A DNA stretch of 64,000 bases from Oscillibacter valericigenes Sjm18-20 (GCA_000283575.1 AP012044.1:3410001-3474000), one strand, 5' to 3'; counted from the stretch's first letter, positions 26,748-36,282 are shown. Made by a program: numbers and translations. Notes: a model not told the origin generated them from the sequence alone.

Positions 26748-27007
26748 ACTGCCATGCTCAGGAAGCGTCCGCAGGACGCGCAACCGCACAATTTATTGTG
26801 CAATCAAAGGGGATTGGGGGCGCTGCCATCCAACAAGCAGAAATGCAAAGTGGGTCCCGCTTTGCCCTGCTTGCTAGTTTTCTGCAATCAATATAACTGT
26901 CATTGATAGCTTAATAACAATCGCAAAAAATCAACCGCTCGAATCAGTCGAACGGTTGATTTTTTTATTTGGCTGATGCCGTATGATAGGACGCAGGAGA
27001 TGATCAT
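26748..27007. other. Intergenic region after the relaxase remnant
   Basis: No gene is visible. It holds leftover element sequence, a terminator at 26925-26966 and the leader of the ABC transporter operon. Confidence 0.4.
26925..26966. terminator. Terminator before the ABC/LuxR cluster
   Basis: AAATCAACCG-CTCGA pairs with TCGA-A-CGGTTGATTT (one bulged base), followed by seven T. It separates the mobile-element remnant from the ABC operon. Confidence 0.8.
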
Positions 27008-27946
27008 ATGGAAAACTTAATGAGCGTCAGTCATTTGACGAAAAGCTTTAAGGAAAACAAAGTGCTTAATGACGTCAGTTTTGAAGTGCATCAAGGAGAG
27101 GTGCTGTGCTTTCTGGGCCCCAACGGCGCCGGGAAAACCACAACCATCAATATTCTCACCGCCGCACTCGGAAGCGACGGCGGTGAAATCACTTATAAAG
27201 GCCGTCCTATCAACCGGCAGCTGCGCTCGTACAAGCAGGCACTTGGAATTGTGCCGCAGGATCTTGCGCTTTATGAGGAACTGAGCGCGGAGCAGAACCT
27301 TAGCTTTTTTGCGTCTCTTTACGGACTGCACGGACCGGCTCTCAAAAAGGCGATCAACGAAGCGCTGGTGTTCGCCGGACTTGACGACCGGAGACGCGAC
27401 AAGGTCAAGACCTTTTCCGGCGGTATGAAAAGGCGGCTCAATATCGCCTGCGCCATCGCACACCGTCCGGAGCTCGTCATCATGGACGAACCCACCGTCG
27501 GCATCGACCCCCAGAGCCGCAATTACATCCTCGACTCCATCAAAAAGCTCCGTGACGAGGGCATGACGGTCATTTATACCACGCATTACATGGAGGAGGT
27601 CGAGGTGATTTCGACACGCATCATCATCATGGATCACGGTTCCATCATCACCGAGGGGACCAAGAAAAGCCTGAAGGAAGGCATCGAGAACGAAAAGAAA
27701 TACACCATCGACATTGAGGAAAACGGTAAAATCTCGCGCGACGATTTCTTCACGGTGGAGGGCGTGCAGTCCGTAAAGATCGAGGGCAACACAATTGAAA
27801 TCACGTCGCTCAAGGGGATTGAAAACCTGGACCGGATCATCGCGCTACTCTCTGACCGCGGAGAGAAAATCAAAAACATTACCAGTGAAAACGCAAGTCT
27901 TGAGACGGTCTTCCTGAAGCTGACCGGACGCAAGCTTCGCGACTGA
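27008..27946 (+). CDS. ABC transporter ATP-binding protein (DrrA/CcmA-like)
   Basis: This 312-aa ATPase has Walker A GPNGAGKTTTINIL, a Q-loop, signature FSGGMKRRLNIA, Walker B LVIMDEPTVGID and the H-loop TTHYMEE. A C-terminal domain of about 80 residues (VEGVQSVKIEGNTIEI through SLETVFLKLTGRKL) is the accessory domain of drug and lipid exporters. It is the first gene of a three-gene operon, with two permeases 6 bp and further downstream. The substrate is unknown. Confidence 0.95.
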   Translation: MENLMSVSHLTKSFKENKVLNDVSFEVHQGEVLCFLGPNGAGKTTTINILTAALGSDGGEITYKGRPINRQLRSYKQALGIVPQDLALYEELSAEQNLSFFASLYGLHGPALKKAINEALVFAGLDDRRRDKVKTFSGGMKRRLNIACAIAHRPELVIMDEPTVGIDPQSRNYILDSIKKLRDEGMTVIYTTHYMEEVEVISTRIIIMDHGSIITEGTKKSLKEGIENEKKYTIDIEENGKISRDDFFTVEGVQSVKIEGNTIEITSLKGIENLDRIIALLSDRGEKIKNITSENASLETVFLKLTGRKLRD

Positions 27947-27952
27947 GGAGGG

Positions 27953-28699
27953 ATGAAAATGCGGCGGTTTTTTTCGATTTTCAAAATGGACCTCACCAAT
28001 CTTTTTAAAAACCCGGTTCTTGTCGGGTACAACACGGTGTTTGCCGCGCTGATCATCCTGATCATGGGCTTTCTGACCAGCGGAAATTACGCGGACTCAA
28101 GGAACGCTTATCAGTATTACACCGTCACCATGCTTGTCTACGGCATACTGAACGGCGCGATGACAGCCTCCAACTGCTTCATGGAACGCGACATTAAGCG
28201 CCCGAACCTCCGAATCATTTACTCTCCCGCCGGCGGCTTTCCCATCTACTTCTCCAAGATACTTGCATCCTTTGTTTTTGATTACGTCCTGCACATCCTG
28301 CTTCTGGCGGTGTTCTGTCCGCTTCTGCATGTCACGCTTGGCAGCAACCCACTCTATTTTATTGCGCTGATGGCCCCGGTCGAGTTTGCGGCGGTCGCGT
28401 TGGGGACATTTTTCTGCTGCGTCTTTCACTGTGAGGAGACTACCAGCATGCTCTTAAGTTTAACCGTCAGCCTGCTGTGTATCCTTGGCGGTACATTCTT
28501 TTCGCTTGACGGGCTGGGTCCTGCACTCGCCTTTATTTCAAAGCTCTCACCGGTCAAATGGCTTAACGATGCTTTCTTCGCGGTTGCCTGTGATAACAGT
28601 CTCGCACTTTTTTGGCCGGTATTTCTCGGCGCGGCCCTCATTTCGGCGTTGCTCATACTGGGCTGCCGCCTCTTTTTCAGAACGGAGGATTATCTATGA
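27953..28699 (+). CDS. ABC-2 type permease (first of two)
   Basis: The 248-aa protein has six predicted transmembrane segments and the ABC-2 pattern (FKMDLTNLFKNPVLVGYNTV at the start, then ILASFVFDYVLHILLLAVF and the conserved SKLSPVKWLNDAFF before the last segment). It follows the ATPase by 6 bp and its stop overlaps the start of the next permease (ATGA). Confidence 0.9.
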   Translation: MKMRRFFSIFKMDLTNLFKNPVLVGYNTVFAALIILIMGFLTSGNYADSRNAYQYYTVTMLVYGILNGAMTASNCFMERDIKRPNLRIIYSPAGGFPIYFSKILASFVFDYVLHILLLAVFCPLLHVTLGSNPLYFIALMAPVEFAAVALGTFFCCVFHCEETTSMLLSLTVSLLCILGGTFFSLDGLGPALAFISKLSPVKWLNDAFFAVACDNSLALFWPVFLGAALISALLILGCRLFFRTEDYL

Positions 28700-29676
28700 G
28701 AACCTTTTTGGCTGTATTTAAAAACAACTGGCTCCGCACCGTTCCGCGCATCGTATCCCTAGCCGTCTTCACAGTGTTCACGCTGATCACCGTCCTTTTT
28801 TCCGTCTACGTGACCGGCACGCAGCAGGTAAAGGCACATATCGTCTTCATCCAGGAAAACGGTTGGGCAGCCGCGCCGGAGAGCTCACAGGCCCTGGACG
28901 TCACCGTCATGTCTGAGAAGCCGCCGCGCTCCAGCCTTGTTGAGCAGAAATACGACGCGTATGTCACGGCGGACGGCGCCGGGAACTATCAGATTGACAC
29001 GCTCCGCGGTGACGATTTTAAAAGCATGCTGCTGCTTCTGCTCGAAGATCCCAGCGCTGATATCTCTGGAATTCAGTCTGAGCGCGGAGTCGGCGTGAAC
29101 ATCATCGGGTTTATGATGATGTTTCTGCTTATGATTGCTTTTTTCAACATGTTTGCTTTTGCCGACGACAAGGAACAGGGACAGCTCAAACGGATCGCCG
29201 CCGCCCCGGCCTCATTTGGCTGGTATCTCGCGGCGCACTGTGTGTATTGCCTGTTCATGCTGCTGCCAGAATATCTGCTGCTTATTATTTTGAAGCTCTG
29301 CAGATGGGATATCGGCTTTTCCCTTTTGCAGTACGCGTATCTGATGGCGGTGCTGGCCTTCCTCGGCATTTCCTTTGCACTGTTCCTAAACACGCTGATC
29401 AAGAAGCCGGATAACGCGAATATGCTTGGCAATTCCGTAACGGTGCTGTCGTCCATCCTCGCCGGGAGCTTCTACTCCTTCAGCAAAAATAATGCCGTGC
29501 TGGACGGCATCATCAAGGTCATTCCGCAAAAGGAGCTGATGCGTTTCGCGGCGAGTCTGCAAAACGGCAGTGCATCGAAACATTGGGGTTCCATCGCCTA
29601 TGTTGTCCTATTCTCGCTGGCCATGTTTGTCTTTTCCTGCGCCGTTCTGCGTCGGATGTATGTAAAAAAAGTATGA
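28696..29676 (+). CDS. ABC-2 type permease (second), with extracytoplasmic domain
   Basis: The 326-aa protein has one N-terminal transmembrane segment, about 110 residues outside the membrane, and five further segments; this is the ABC2_membrane_3 layout. GGAGGATTATCT fixes the start at 28696, overlapping the preceding stop by 4 bp. The longer open frame upstream overlaps the preceding gene by 87 bp and is unlikely. Two different permeases with one ATPase suggest a heterodimeric exporter. Confidence 0.9.
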   Translation: MRTFLAVFKNNWLRTVPRIVSLAVFTVFTLITVLFSVYVTGTQQVKAHIVFIQENGWAAAPESSQALDVTVMSEKPPRSSLVEQKYDAYVTADGAGNYQIDTLRGDDFKSMLLLLLEDPSADISGIQSERGVGVNIIGFMMMFLLMIAFFNMFAFADDKEQGQLKRIAAAPASFGWYLAAHCVYCLFMLLPEYLLLIILKLCRWDIGFSLLQYAYLMAVLAFLGISFALFLNTLIKKPDNANMLGNSVTVLSSILAGSFYSFSKNNAVLDGIIKVIPQKELMRFAASLQNGSASKHWGSIAYVVLFSLAMFVFSCAVLRRMYVKKV

Positions 29677-29751
29677 GACGCGGAGCGTGGCTTGCCATTG
29701 CAATCAAACGGGATTACAATGGTTGTAAAAGTACCTAGATAGGTGAATGAT

Positions 29752-32373
29752 ATGGATTCTCCCTCAGATACGCTGCTTCTCTCTACAAAACTGAAAATAC
29801 CGGCGCCGCGGAAAAACTATGTGGTGCGCAGAGCTTTGTTTGAAGAGCTTTCGAAGTGCGCCGACATGGGTGTAATTTTTGTGCGCGGCGGTGCAGGGAC
29901 GGGAAAGACCACGCTGCTTTCCTCCTTTATCCGCGAAACAGGACTGAAAAACGTATGCTGGGTGTCACTCGACCCCTCCAACGCAAACGTCTACTCCTTC
30001 TGGCTGTATTTTACCGCCGCCGTCAGCGCATTGTGGGACGACGGCGAGAGCTTCCTGACCCTGATGCGCTCCAACCCGGATGCCTCCCACATGGAAAATC
30101 TGTTGATTATGCTGATTAATCGCCTGTGTGGGGAAGAGGACTATTATATGGTGCTCGACGACATCCACTGCATCGGCGACGCGGCTTTGATCAGAACCTT
30201 TGAGTTTTTCATAGGGGCCATGCCTTCGAATTTTCACTTTTTTATGCTTTCCCGGGAAGACCCGCCGGTTTATCTCGGCCCGCTTGCAATGTCCGGCAGA
30301 CTCCTGTTTATCGACGGAAAACAGATGCAGCTGACGCCAGAAGAAGGTATGGCGTTTTTGAGGAATACGCTGCATATGTCTGAAAGCGACGAGGAACTGG
30401 ACCGGCTCAACGCTTACGCGGACGGATGGATCGGAGGTCTGCAGCTTGCCGCGGCTGCGGGGGTGGCAGGTAAACATTCCAATCACCTGCTGCGTGCAGG
30501 CGGAGGTATCGCGGCGGAATATATGACCCGCGAAGTATTCGAATCCCTGACGCGTAAAGAGAGAGATTTTCTGACAAGGACCGGCTTCCTTTCCTATTTT
30601 GACGCCGGGATCTGCACAGTCCTCTTTGATGATTTTACAAAATCGGATTTTGAGGAGATGCTTGACGGCCTTGTCCGCAAAAACCTGTTCATCATCTGCG
30701 TGGATGAGCAAAACGGTATCTACCGCTACCATAACATCCTTACGGATTATCTGGTGCAGCAGTTTTCAAAAATCCCTGAAGAAAGCAGAAAAGCACTTTA
30801 TATTAAGGCGGCAGGTGCTTTTGAGCAGCGCGGCGACTGTGAAGAGGCCCTGCGCGTGTATTGTGCAGCGGAAAGCTATCAAGATGTCCTTCGGGTAGCC
30901 AAGGCAATGGACGGCAGGATGGAGGAATGGCGCTATCTTGACGAAGTGCCGTTTGACTTGCTGATTCAGGACGCTGATCTTGCGGCCCAGTGTTTCGTAT
31001 ACAATATGGGCAATCTTAAAATTGACCGGTGCCGTGCACTGTTTGAAAAATTCAAGGAAAACTATGGTGGTTCCGATGTTTTCCGCGCCATACAGTTCAT
31101 GGAGGCATATATTACCTCAAATAACGGCATCCTCCCGAAATATCACGCGTTGACTGCCGAACAGATTGACCGCCTGCACTTTGGACCAGTGGCAAAAGCG
31201 ATGGTGTTGGTCGAAAATTCGGCGGCACTTATGGAACTCATGCAATATGAAGAAGCGGAAAACTGTATTAAAACAGCAATCAAGGCCTGCGCCGGCGTCA
31301 ATGTTTTTGTGGACTTTTTCGCTTATAACGAACTGGCACAGATCTATGAAGAAGCCGGACGCCTGAACGACAGCCTTTCCTGTTATACCAAGTCCAGGGA
31401 ATTGCTTAATTCCCCTTCCATGATGTCATGGTACGGAGCCAATTATTATTTTGGCATTACCGGGGTATACATGCGAAGGATGGAACTTGAGAAAGCGGCG
31501 GAAACGCTGAAGAAGGCCCGGGAGCTGCTGGAATCCCAGCGCAGACATATTGACATTACAGATATGACACTGGCCTTTCACGAGGCCGAAATGAAATTTT
31601 TATCCGGTGACGACGAAGCCGGCACCGTCTATGTCGAAGGAATTCTGTCCGAGTATTCATCTTTCAGCGTTCTGACAATGGGCCGGCTGATCCACGAACT
31701 CGACTGTGCGGAAAAACTTTCTTTAAACCTTTCCGATGAATTTCTGAAAGAACTGGATGCTTCAGAAAATTACAAATTCCAACCTTTTATGCGGCTGCTT
31801 CGAGCCCGTCTGCTCTTTATGCGCGGCGAAGCCAAGGAATCTCTGCACGAAACAGACGAAATTCTGAAATTCTCCCGCCTGCATAACAACAAGCTCCATA
31901 TGGTCGAAGCGGGACTGCTGAAAGTCTGCATGCTGATGCGCTCCGGGAAAACGGACAGTCACCGGGAAATGACAAATCTGCTGCGCGAGGCGATTCATTA
32001 TGCGAACGATGACCGCATTTTAATGCCTTTTTACCTCGACAGGCGTACGCTTCTGCCACAGCTTCAGCATCTTCTCTCCGAGGCGGCCGGAAAAAACGCA
32101 CTGTCCGCCCCGGAGGCACTTTTCCTTCATGAAATTCTGACGGTATGCGGAGGTCATGCCCATATTGAAAAAGAGCCGGACATCCTTTCCACCCGCGAAC
32201 TGGAGGTGCTTAATGAGCTCTCTCTCGGCATTACCAACCGGGAAATCGCCGATAAGCTCTGCATCTCGCAGGCCACGGTAAAAACCCACGTGCTCAGCAT
32301 CTTCGGCAAGCTCGGCGTTTCCTCCCGGATGATGGCGGTGCAGGAGGGCCGGAAAAAGGGCCTGTTCAAATAG
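29752..32373 (+). CDS. MalT-like LuxR-family transcriptional regulator (large ATPase regulator)
   Basis: The 873-aa protein has an N-terminal STAND-type ATPase domain (Walker A GGAGTGKT at about 46-53, Walker B YYMVLDDIH), a central part of TPR-like helical repeats, and a C-terminal LuxR helix-turn-helix (LSTRELEVLNELSLGITNRE, then SQATVKTHVLSIFGKLGVSS). Such regulators bind an inducer and ATP and oligomerise to activate transcription. The start is set at the ATG at 29752, 7 bases after AGGTGA; a GTG nine bases upstream is also open. It lies downstream of the ABC operon on the same strand (75 bp), so it is a likely regulator of it. Confidence 0.93.
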   Translation: MDSPSDTLLLSTKLKIPAPRKNYVVRRALFEELSKCADMGVIFVRGGAGTGKTTLLSSFIRETGLKNVCWVSLDPSNANVYSFWLYFTAAVSALWDDGESFLTLMRSNPDASHMENLLIMLINRLCGEEDYYMVLDDIHCIGDAALIRTFEFFIGAMPSNFHFFMLSREDPPVYLGPLAMSGRLLFIDGKQMQLTPEEGMAFLRNTLHMSESDEELDRLNAYADGWIGGLQLAAAAGVAGKHSNHLLRAGGGIAAEYMTREVFESLTRKERDFLTRTGFLSYFDAGICTVLFDDFTKSDFEEMLDGLVRKNLFIICVDEQNGIYRYHNILTDYLVQQFSKIPEESRKALYIKAAGAFEQRGDCEEALRVYCAAESYQDVLRVAKAMDGRMEEWRYLDEVPFDLLIQDADLAAQCFVYNMGNLKIDRCRALFEKFKENYGGSDVFRAIQFMEAYITSNNGILPKYHALTAEQIDRLHFGPVAKAMVLVENSAALMELMQYEEAENCIKTAIKACAGVNVFVDFFAYNELAQIYEEAGRLNDSLSCYTKSRELLNSPSMMSWYGANYYFGITGVYMRRMELEKAAETLKKARELLESQRRHIDITDMTLAFHEAEMKFLSGDDEAGTVYVEGILSEYSSFSVLTMGRLIHELDCAEKLSLNLSDEFLKELDASENYKFQPFMRLLRARLLFMRGEAKESLHETDEILKFSRLHNNKLHMVEAGLLKVCMLMRSGKTDSHREMTNLLREAIHYANDDRILMPFYLDRRTLLPQLQHLLSEAAGKNALSAPEALFLHEILTVCGGHAHIEKEPDILSTRELEVLNELSLGITNREIADKLCISQATVKTHVLSIFGKLGVSSRMMAVQEGRKKGLFK

Positions 32374-32460
32374 ATGTATTGACCTTTCTGAATAGAAGCA
32401 CTTCAGAAAACACGGGATACGTAAAGAAAATAAATCCATACTGGCCTCCCTCCCAATAAT

Positions 32461-33729
32461 TCAGACAGCTCCGCAAAGCTCTGAAATCACCGCGGTTAAA
32501 AAGCTCGATATTTTATTTCTGTCGGTCTGCGTGCCATAAAGATTTGCGCTTAAAGCCATGACATCGTCAAACGTTGAAACGGCAATCTGAAAATAGGGAA
32601 CGTATTTGATCGAACTTGTCATGAATGCGCCCGTCATTTTCGTTTTCCCGAATGCCAGCTTTCCCTTGTCAAGAATGCCGAGATTTGTAAACGCGATCGG
32701 CGGATTGGAGAAAAACGGATCGACCGTTTTTCCCATGACGCTGTAAGGAATGATGCGGAAGACCGCTTCCATCAGCAAAATACTCTTCAGGCTGATGATA
32801 TCGGCTTTTTGTTGGGCCATTTTCTCTTTTACTTTCTCAAGTGTACAATCAAAGGAGGCTCCGATGCCGTCTCCGATGTCGCATTTCAGATTGGTGACAA
32901 GATTGCATATACTGCCGGCTTTTCGGTTCGGAAGATACTTTCTGAGATCCACTGCACACGGCACGGCGACAACGCGGCCGAAATGCCGATAGAGCGTGCG
33001 GATATAAGCCGTCAGCAAAACATCGTTTACCGTAGCACCATGCCGCTTTGCATAATCCTTGAGCAGCCCGACTTTTTCGCGGGAAACGGTTTTCATTTCA
33101 ATGAACGGACGATTAAGATCCCCTTCAAAATCAAACTTTGCCGCATCAGGCTTGGTCATGTCATTGCTTCCGGTGAAGATCTTGATCCGATCGAACCAGG
33201 AAAAGGTTCTCACGACCTGGCCGAGATTCCGCTTCCCCGTTAAAGGAGCCGGGCGATACTTCGGGTCTTTTTCCACCCCGGTATAAATCGAGCTCAGGAA
33301 GGAAAGGTACTCCTTGAAACCAGCGGCATCGCAGATCATATGGTTGATCGTTATACAAAGAGTATCGGTTTTACCGTTCCGGATGATTGTAATTTTCACT
33401 TGCGGTCCGTTCGTTTCATAGGCTTCCTTTTGCAGGGTTTTCCACACGGCCGCATCAACATTCTTTGTTTCCAGGAACTCAACCATATCGTCCGAGGTAT
33501 ATCCTTTGTCTTCCCAGTATGGCCTGCCGCCTTGTTCAGGGAACCCGCATCGGATCAGGGGGAACGCGTCGGCAGAGAGGTCTACAGATTTTTTGAGGCA
33601 TTCCAAGTCAAGATTTTCCGAAAAAGTTGCTGCAAAGTGAATGGTTCGATCGTTGATCCTTTTTTCTTTGAACAGGTGCTGAAGGATATCCCAAGCCTCG
33701 GCACGATATTTTACTAAACTCTTCGACAT
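32461..33729 (-). CDS. Free-standing condensation-type acyltransferase
   Basis: The 422-aa protein resembles the condensation/alcohol acyltransferase fold (PapA5-like): an active-site region TLCITINHMICDAAGFKEY corresponds to the HHxxxDG motif, with the first His replaced by Asn and Gly by Ala, and a later IAFTNLGILD matches the second-domain core. Members join acyl groups to alcohols or amines, for example in lipids or peptides. No carrier protein or adenylation domain is adjacent. It is on the opposite strand to the LuxR-type gene and faces it tail to tail. Confidence 0.75.
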   Translation of the reverse strand: MSKSLVKYRAEAWDILQHLFKEKRINDRTIHFAATFSENLDLECLKKSVDLSADAFPLIRCGFPEQGGRPYWEDKGYTSDDMVEFLETKNVDAAVWKTLQKEAYETNGPQVKITIIRNGKTDTLCITINHMICDAAGFKEYLSFLSSIYTGVEKDPKYRPAPLTGKRNLGQVVRTFSWFDRIKIFTGSNDMTKPDAAKFDFEGDLNRPFIEMKTVSREKVGLLKDYAKRHGATVNDVLLTAYIRTLYRHFGRVVAVPCAVDLRKYLPNRKAGSICNLVTNLKCDIGDGIGASFDCTLEKVKEKMAQQKADIISLKSILLMEAVFRIIPYSVMGKTVDPFFSNPPIAFTNLGILDKGKLAFGKTKMTGAFMTSSIKYVPYFQIAVSTFDDVMALSANLYGTQTDRNKISSFLTAVISELCGAV

Positions 33730-33883
33730 GATAAAACACTTTCTCTCAATTGCTCATTTAACACATCTTATCATATTCGGATTTCGGTTGAAATGCTAAG
33801 TTGAACGGCGACAAAACCATTCCTTATTTGCGATCGTTTCGTGAGACAAAAACCCAGGCAACTGATCCAAGGAGGGCGGTTCG

Positions 33884-34654
33884 ATGATGGACTTGATTCC
33901 AATTAAACTGAGTGTGACCAATTGCTTTCTCCTAAAGTCCGGGGAGAAGTATGTACTGATCGATACGGGTTATGAAGAGGATTGGGAATTATTCCGAGCA
34001 GGCATGAAAAAAGCCGGCGTCAATCTGTCTCAGATCAGCCATATCATCCTGACCCACCATCATGACGACCACTGCGGACTGCTACATGATATTTTGCGTG
34101 AAAACGACTCCATCCGGATCGTCATGTCCAGCCTCTGCAAGGACCTGATTGCGAAAGGGGAAAACGACCGGACGCATGGCGGCGGGCTTTTGAACAAACG
34201 GATCGCCTGGCTGATCCGCCGCAAGCAGTTTTATCTCTCCGTGGTGCTGAGAAAGAAAGTCGACAAGGCCAAAAACCTGAAGTTCGCGCCCTACACTGTC
34301 CGGGACTGTGATATCTTAATCAACGGGGATACCCGACTCCGGGATATCGGCATCCCGCTGGACGGCAAAATCATCGTAACACCCGGCCATACCGTAGACT
34401 CGATTTCGATTCTGTTTGATGACGGTGACTGCCTTGCAGGGGACGCCGCCGCAAGCATGCTCCGGTTTGCGGACACGAAAAATTGCGTCATTTTCATCTG
34501 TGACATGGACGAATACTATAAAAGCTGGCGGAAAATTATCGCGGCTGGTGCTAAGAGGATCTATCCTGCACACGGCAAGCCGTTTTCGGCTGACCGGCTT
34601 AAGGCGAACCTCGGAAAAAACATGGCGAAAAACCTGGTTCCATATCGCGAATGA
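33884..34654 (+). CDS. MBL-fold metallo-hydrolase
   Basis: The 256-aa protein has the metallo-beta-lactamase fold: LIDTGYEEDWE, the metal-binding motif THHHDDHCGLLHD, TPGHTVDSISILF, the bridging Asp in CLAGDAAASM and the last His in IYPAHGKPF. The substrate cannot be told. Two adjacent ATG codons are possible; GGAGGGCGG precedes them. It is divergent from the condensation-type gene (about 150 bp apart), so they may share regulation. Confidence 0.92.
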   Translation: MMDLIPIKLSVTNCFLLKSGEKYVLIDTGYEEDWELFRAGMKKAGVNLSQISHIILTHHHDDHCGLLHDILRENDSIRIVMSSLCKDLIAKGENDRTHGGGLLNKRIAWLIRRKQFYLSVVLRKKVDKAKNLKFAPYTVRDCDILINGDTRLRDIGIPLDGKIIVTPGHTVDSISILFDDGDCLAGDAAASMLRFADTKNCVIFICDMDEYYKSWRKIIAAGAKRIYPAHGKPFSADRLKANLGKNMAKNLVPYRE

Positions 34655-34687
34655 ACGATATAGAATTCTTATTGACACGACCCATAT

Positions 34688-34714
34688 AAAAAGCAGCCGA
34701 AATCGGCTGCTTTT
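34688..34714. terminator. Bidirectional terminator after the MBL gene
   Basis: AAAAGCAGCCGA and TCGGCTGCTTTT form a perfect 12-bp stem, with A and T runs so that it works on both strands. Confidence 0.9.
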
Positions 34715-34827
34715 TATATGTCGTAAACCGCATTATTCTGTAACCGCAGTCCCCTTGGTCCATCCAGCGTATCGCTGTCTTCCAACACGCAGCCAACTTT
34801 TTTGATACTGCAGCCAAACTGCTTCAT
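34714..34827 (-). CDS. Small ORF of 37 codons before the terminator
   Basis: The frame reads MKQFGCSIKKVGCVLEDSD and ends NNAVYDI right at the terminator, with GAGGGTG just upstream of the ATG. The stop-terminator spacing suggests a real gene end, so it is either a small protein or the tail of a deleted gene. I do not recognise it. Confidence 0.3.
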   Translation of the reverse strand: MKQFGCSIKKVGCVLEDSDTLDGPRGLRLQNNAVYDI

Positions 34828-34950
34828 CACCCTCTATCCCACAACCATCATGTCATACTATGTCGAGAAGGAATGCGGTTGCACTTCCGCCTCCCTCAAA
34901 TAATATATACATCTTTTACCGTTCTCATCCTGACGTGTTCCATCATACCT

Positions 34951-35610
34951 TCAGCCCTTTTTTCCCGATATGCAAAGGCCAAAAAACGCGCTTTGAATAT
35001 CGGCGTCTTTGAGGTTCGAACGGCTCAGAAAATTCGTTATTTCCAAAATGGTATATGCCGCGTTCAGGGAGGAAAGGAATCCGGGGCGGATTTCTTTCGG
35101 CTTGGTCGAAGCATAAATCATCCATTTGATGATGGGACTGACATCCCGCCGCATATCCGTGACACAGAAAAGCCCTCCCGGTTTCAGTACTCTGTCTATT
35201 TCATTGAAGACCTTGATGGGATCTTCCCATTCGTGAAGCGACCCGTTTGAGAAAACGGCGTCGAAGGAACTGTTCGGAAGGGGCATTTGCATACAGTTGC
35301 CCTCCACATACTTTGCTCTTGACTCAAAACCGTAATCGTGAACGTTTTTCTCCGCAAGTCTTATCATATTCCGGCTGATTTCGCAGCCGGTCAGCGTTGC
35401 GTCGGGTGACCGCTTCAGCCATTCCAAGCCAACATATCCGGGGCCCGGGCCGATTTCAAGCACATTTCCCTTTGTAATGCCGACTTTGATGATACTGTCA
35501 ACATTGTTCCAGCCCTTGTCGCGCATGTTTCTTGCAAAGTTGTTGAAAATCTCAACAGTCAGTTCACCCTGTATGCCCTCATTCGTTTCTATAATTCTTT
35601 TCTTTGCCAC
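34951..35610 (-). CDS. Class I SAM-dependent methyltransferase
   Basis: The 219-aa protein has motif I NVLEIGPGPGYVGLEWL, motif II TGCEISRNMIRLAEKN, and motif post-I/III segments NSSFDAVFSNGSLHEW and LKPGGLFCVTDMRRD, as in the UbiE/Methyltransf_11 family. The substrate is unknown. It begins 4 bp after the stop of a PadR-family gene and is clearly cotranscribed, so its expression probably responds to whatever PadR senses. Confidence 0.92.
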   Translation of the reverse strand: MAKKRIIETNEGIQGELTVEIFNNFARNMRDKGWNNVDSIIKVGITKGNVLEIGPGPGYVGLEWLKRSPDATLTGCEISRNMIRLAEKNVHDYGFESRAKYVEGNCMQMPLPNSSFDAVFSNGSLHEWEDPIKVFNEIDRVLKPGGLFCVTDMRRDVSPIIKWMIYASTKPKEIRPGFLSSLNAAYTILEITNFLSRSNLKDADIQSAFFGLCISGKKG

Positions 35611-35614
35611 AGTC

Positions 35615-36148
35615 TTATTCCCCCTCTATATTTCCCAGCGATTCTTCTGCCCAGTCAAGTTCTGCCTGATAATGGCGCTCATGATGGCTGAATATAATTT
35701 GAACCATGGTTTTTGTTTCCTCCGGCACGACTTGCAGCGTCTCCTTTTTATGTTTCTGTATGGAATCGATGATTCCCCGCAGCTTCTCAATGTAGTTTTT
35801 CAAATGCTCCGCAATTTCTGCAGTGTGAAGAGAATCCGAAAAGTAAAACACGCCGTCGGAGGGAAATGTCGGCCGGTATTCAAAATCAAGAAGTCCTGCG
35901 AGCATCCCCTGAAAGGACTCTTCTCCTTGGTCCGTTATGGTATATATGGTTTTTTCCGGCCTACTTCCCGGCTTTTCTCTGCTTGCGGAGAGCAGTCCGT
36001 TAGCCTCCATCTTTTCAAGGTGATAATAGATCGTCGGCAGTTTAACCTGAGTAAAATCGGAAAGCTGCTCTGCGATTGTTTTTTTGATCTGATAGCCGTG
36101 CTGCGGACCGAATCTCTGCAGCAAGCCGAGAATGTAAAGTGGTATCAA
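35615..36148 (-). CDS. PadR-family transcriptional regulator
   Basis: The 177-aa protein has the PadR winged helix (ILGLLQRFGPQHGYQIKK, then KLPTIYYHLEKMEANGLL and KTIYTITDQGEESF) and a C-terminal helical dimer domain (Vir_act_alpha_C type). PadR proteins are usually repressors released by small molecules. Its promoter contains a perfect inverted repeat with 16-bp arms that overlaps -35 and -10, consistent with autorepression of this regulator and the methyltransferase. Confidence 0.93.
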   Translation of the reverse strand: MIPLYILGLLQRFGPQHGYQIKKTIAEQLSDFTQVKLPTIYYHLEKMEANGLLSASREKPGSRPEKTIYTITDQGEESFQGMLAGLLDFEYRPTFPSDGVFYFSDSLHTAEIAEHLKNYIEKLRGIIDSIQKHKKETLQVVPEETKTMVQIIFSHHERHYQAELDWAEESLGNIEGE

Positions 36149-36172
36149 AAAAGTTCTCCTTTCAACAGTGCA

Positions 36173-36220
36173 AATAGTCAGTGCTGAGCATAATTATACT
36201 CAGCACTGACTATTTGTCAA
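36173..36220 (-). promoter_or_regulatory. PadR promoter with 16-bp-arm inverted repeat operator
   Basis: On the minus strand a consensus -35 TTGACA (36220-36215), a 16-bp spacer and a consensus -10 TATAAT (36198-36193) form a strong promoter. The spacer AATAGTCAGTGCTGAG is one arm of a perfect inverted repeat; the second arm (36173-36188) lies just after the -10. A bound dimer would block RNA polymerase. Confidence 0.85.
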
Positions 36221-36253
36221 GAGGCATTCGCTTATTCTAAAATCTGTTTATAA

Positions 36254-36282
36254 TGGACAATTACGTTTAGCCGCTATATACT
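36254..36282 (+). promoter_or_regulatory. Promoter with MarR-type box upstream of the two-component system
   Basis: TGGACA (36254-36259), a 17-bp spacer and TATACT (36277-36282) form a promoter. The spacer contains GTTTAGCCGCTATATACT (36265-36282), which recurs almost unchanged at the marR promoter (38766-38783) and, inverted, before the MATE gene (39384-39398). The core TAGC-C-GCTA is palindromic. Confidence 0.6.

Larger units (their letters stand above)
34655..34950. other. Region between MBL hydrolase and methyltransferase
   Basis: It holds a terminator (34688-34714) and a 37-codon frame on the minus strand (see 34714-34827). Nothing else is recognised. Confidence 0.4.
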
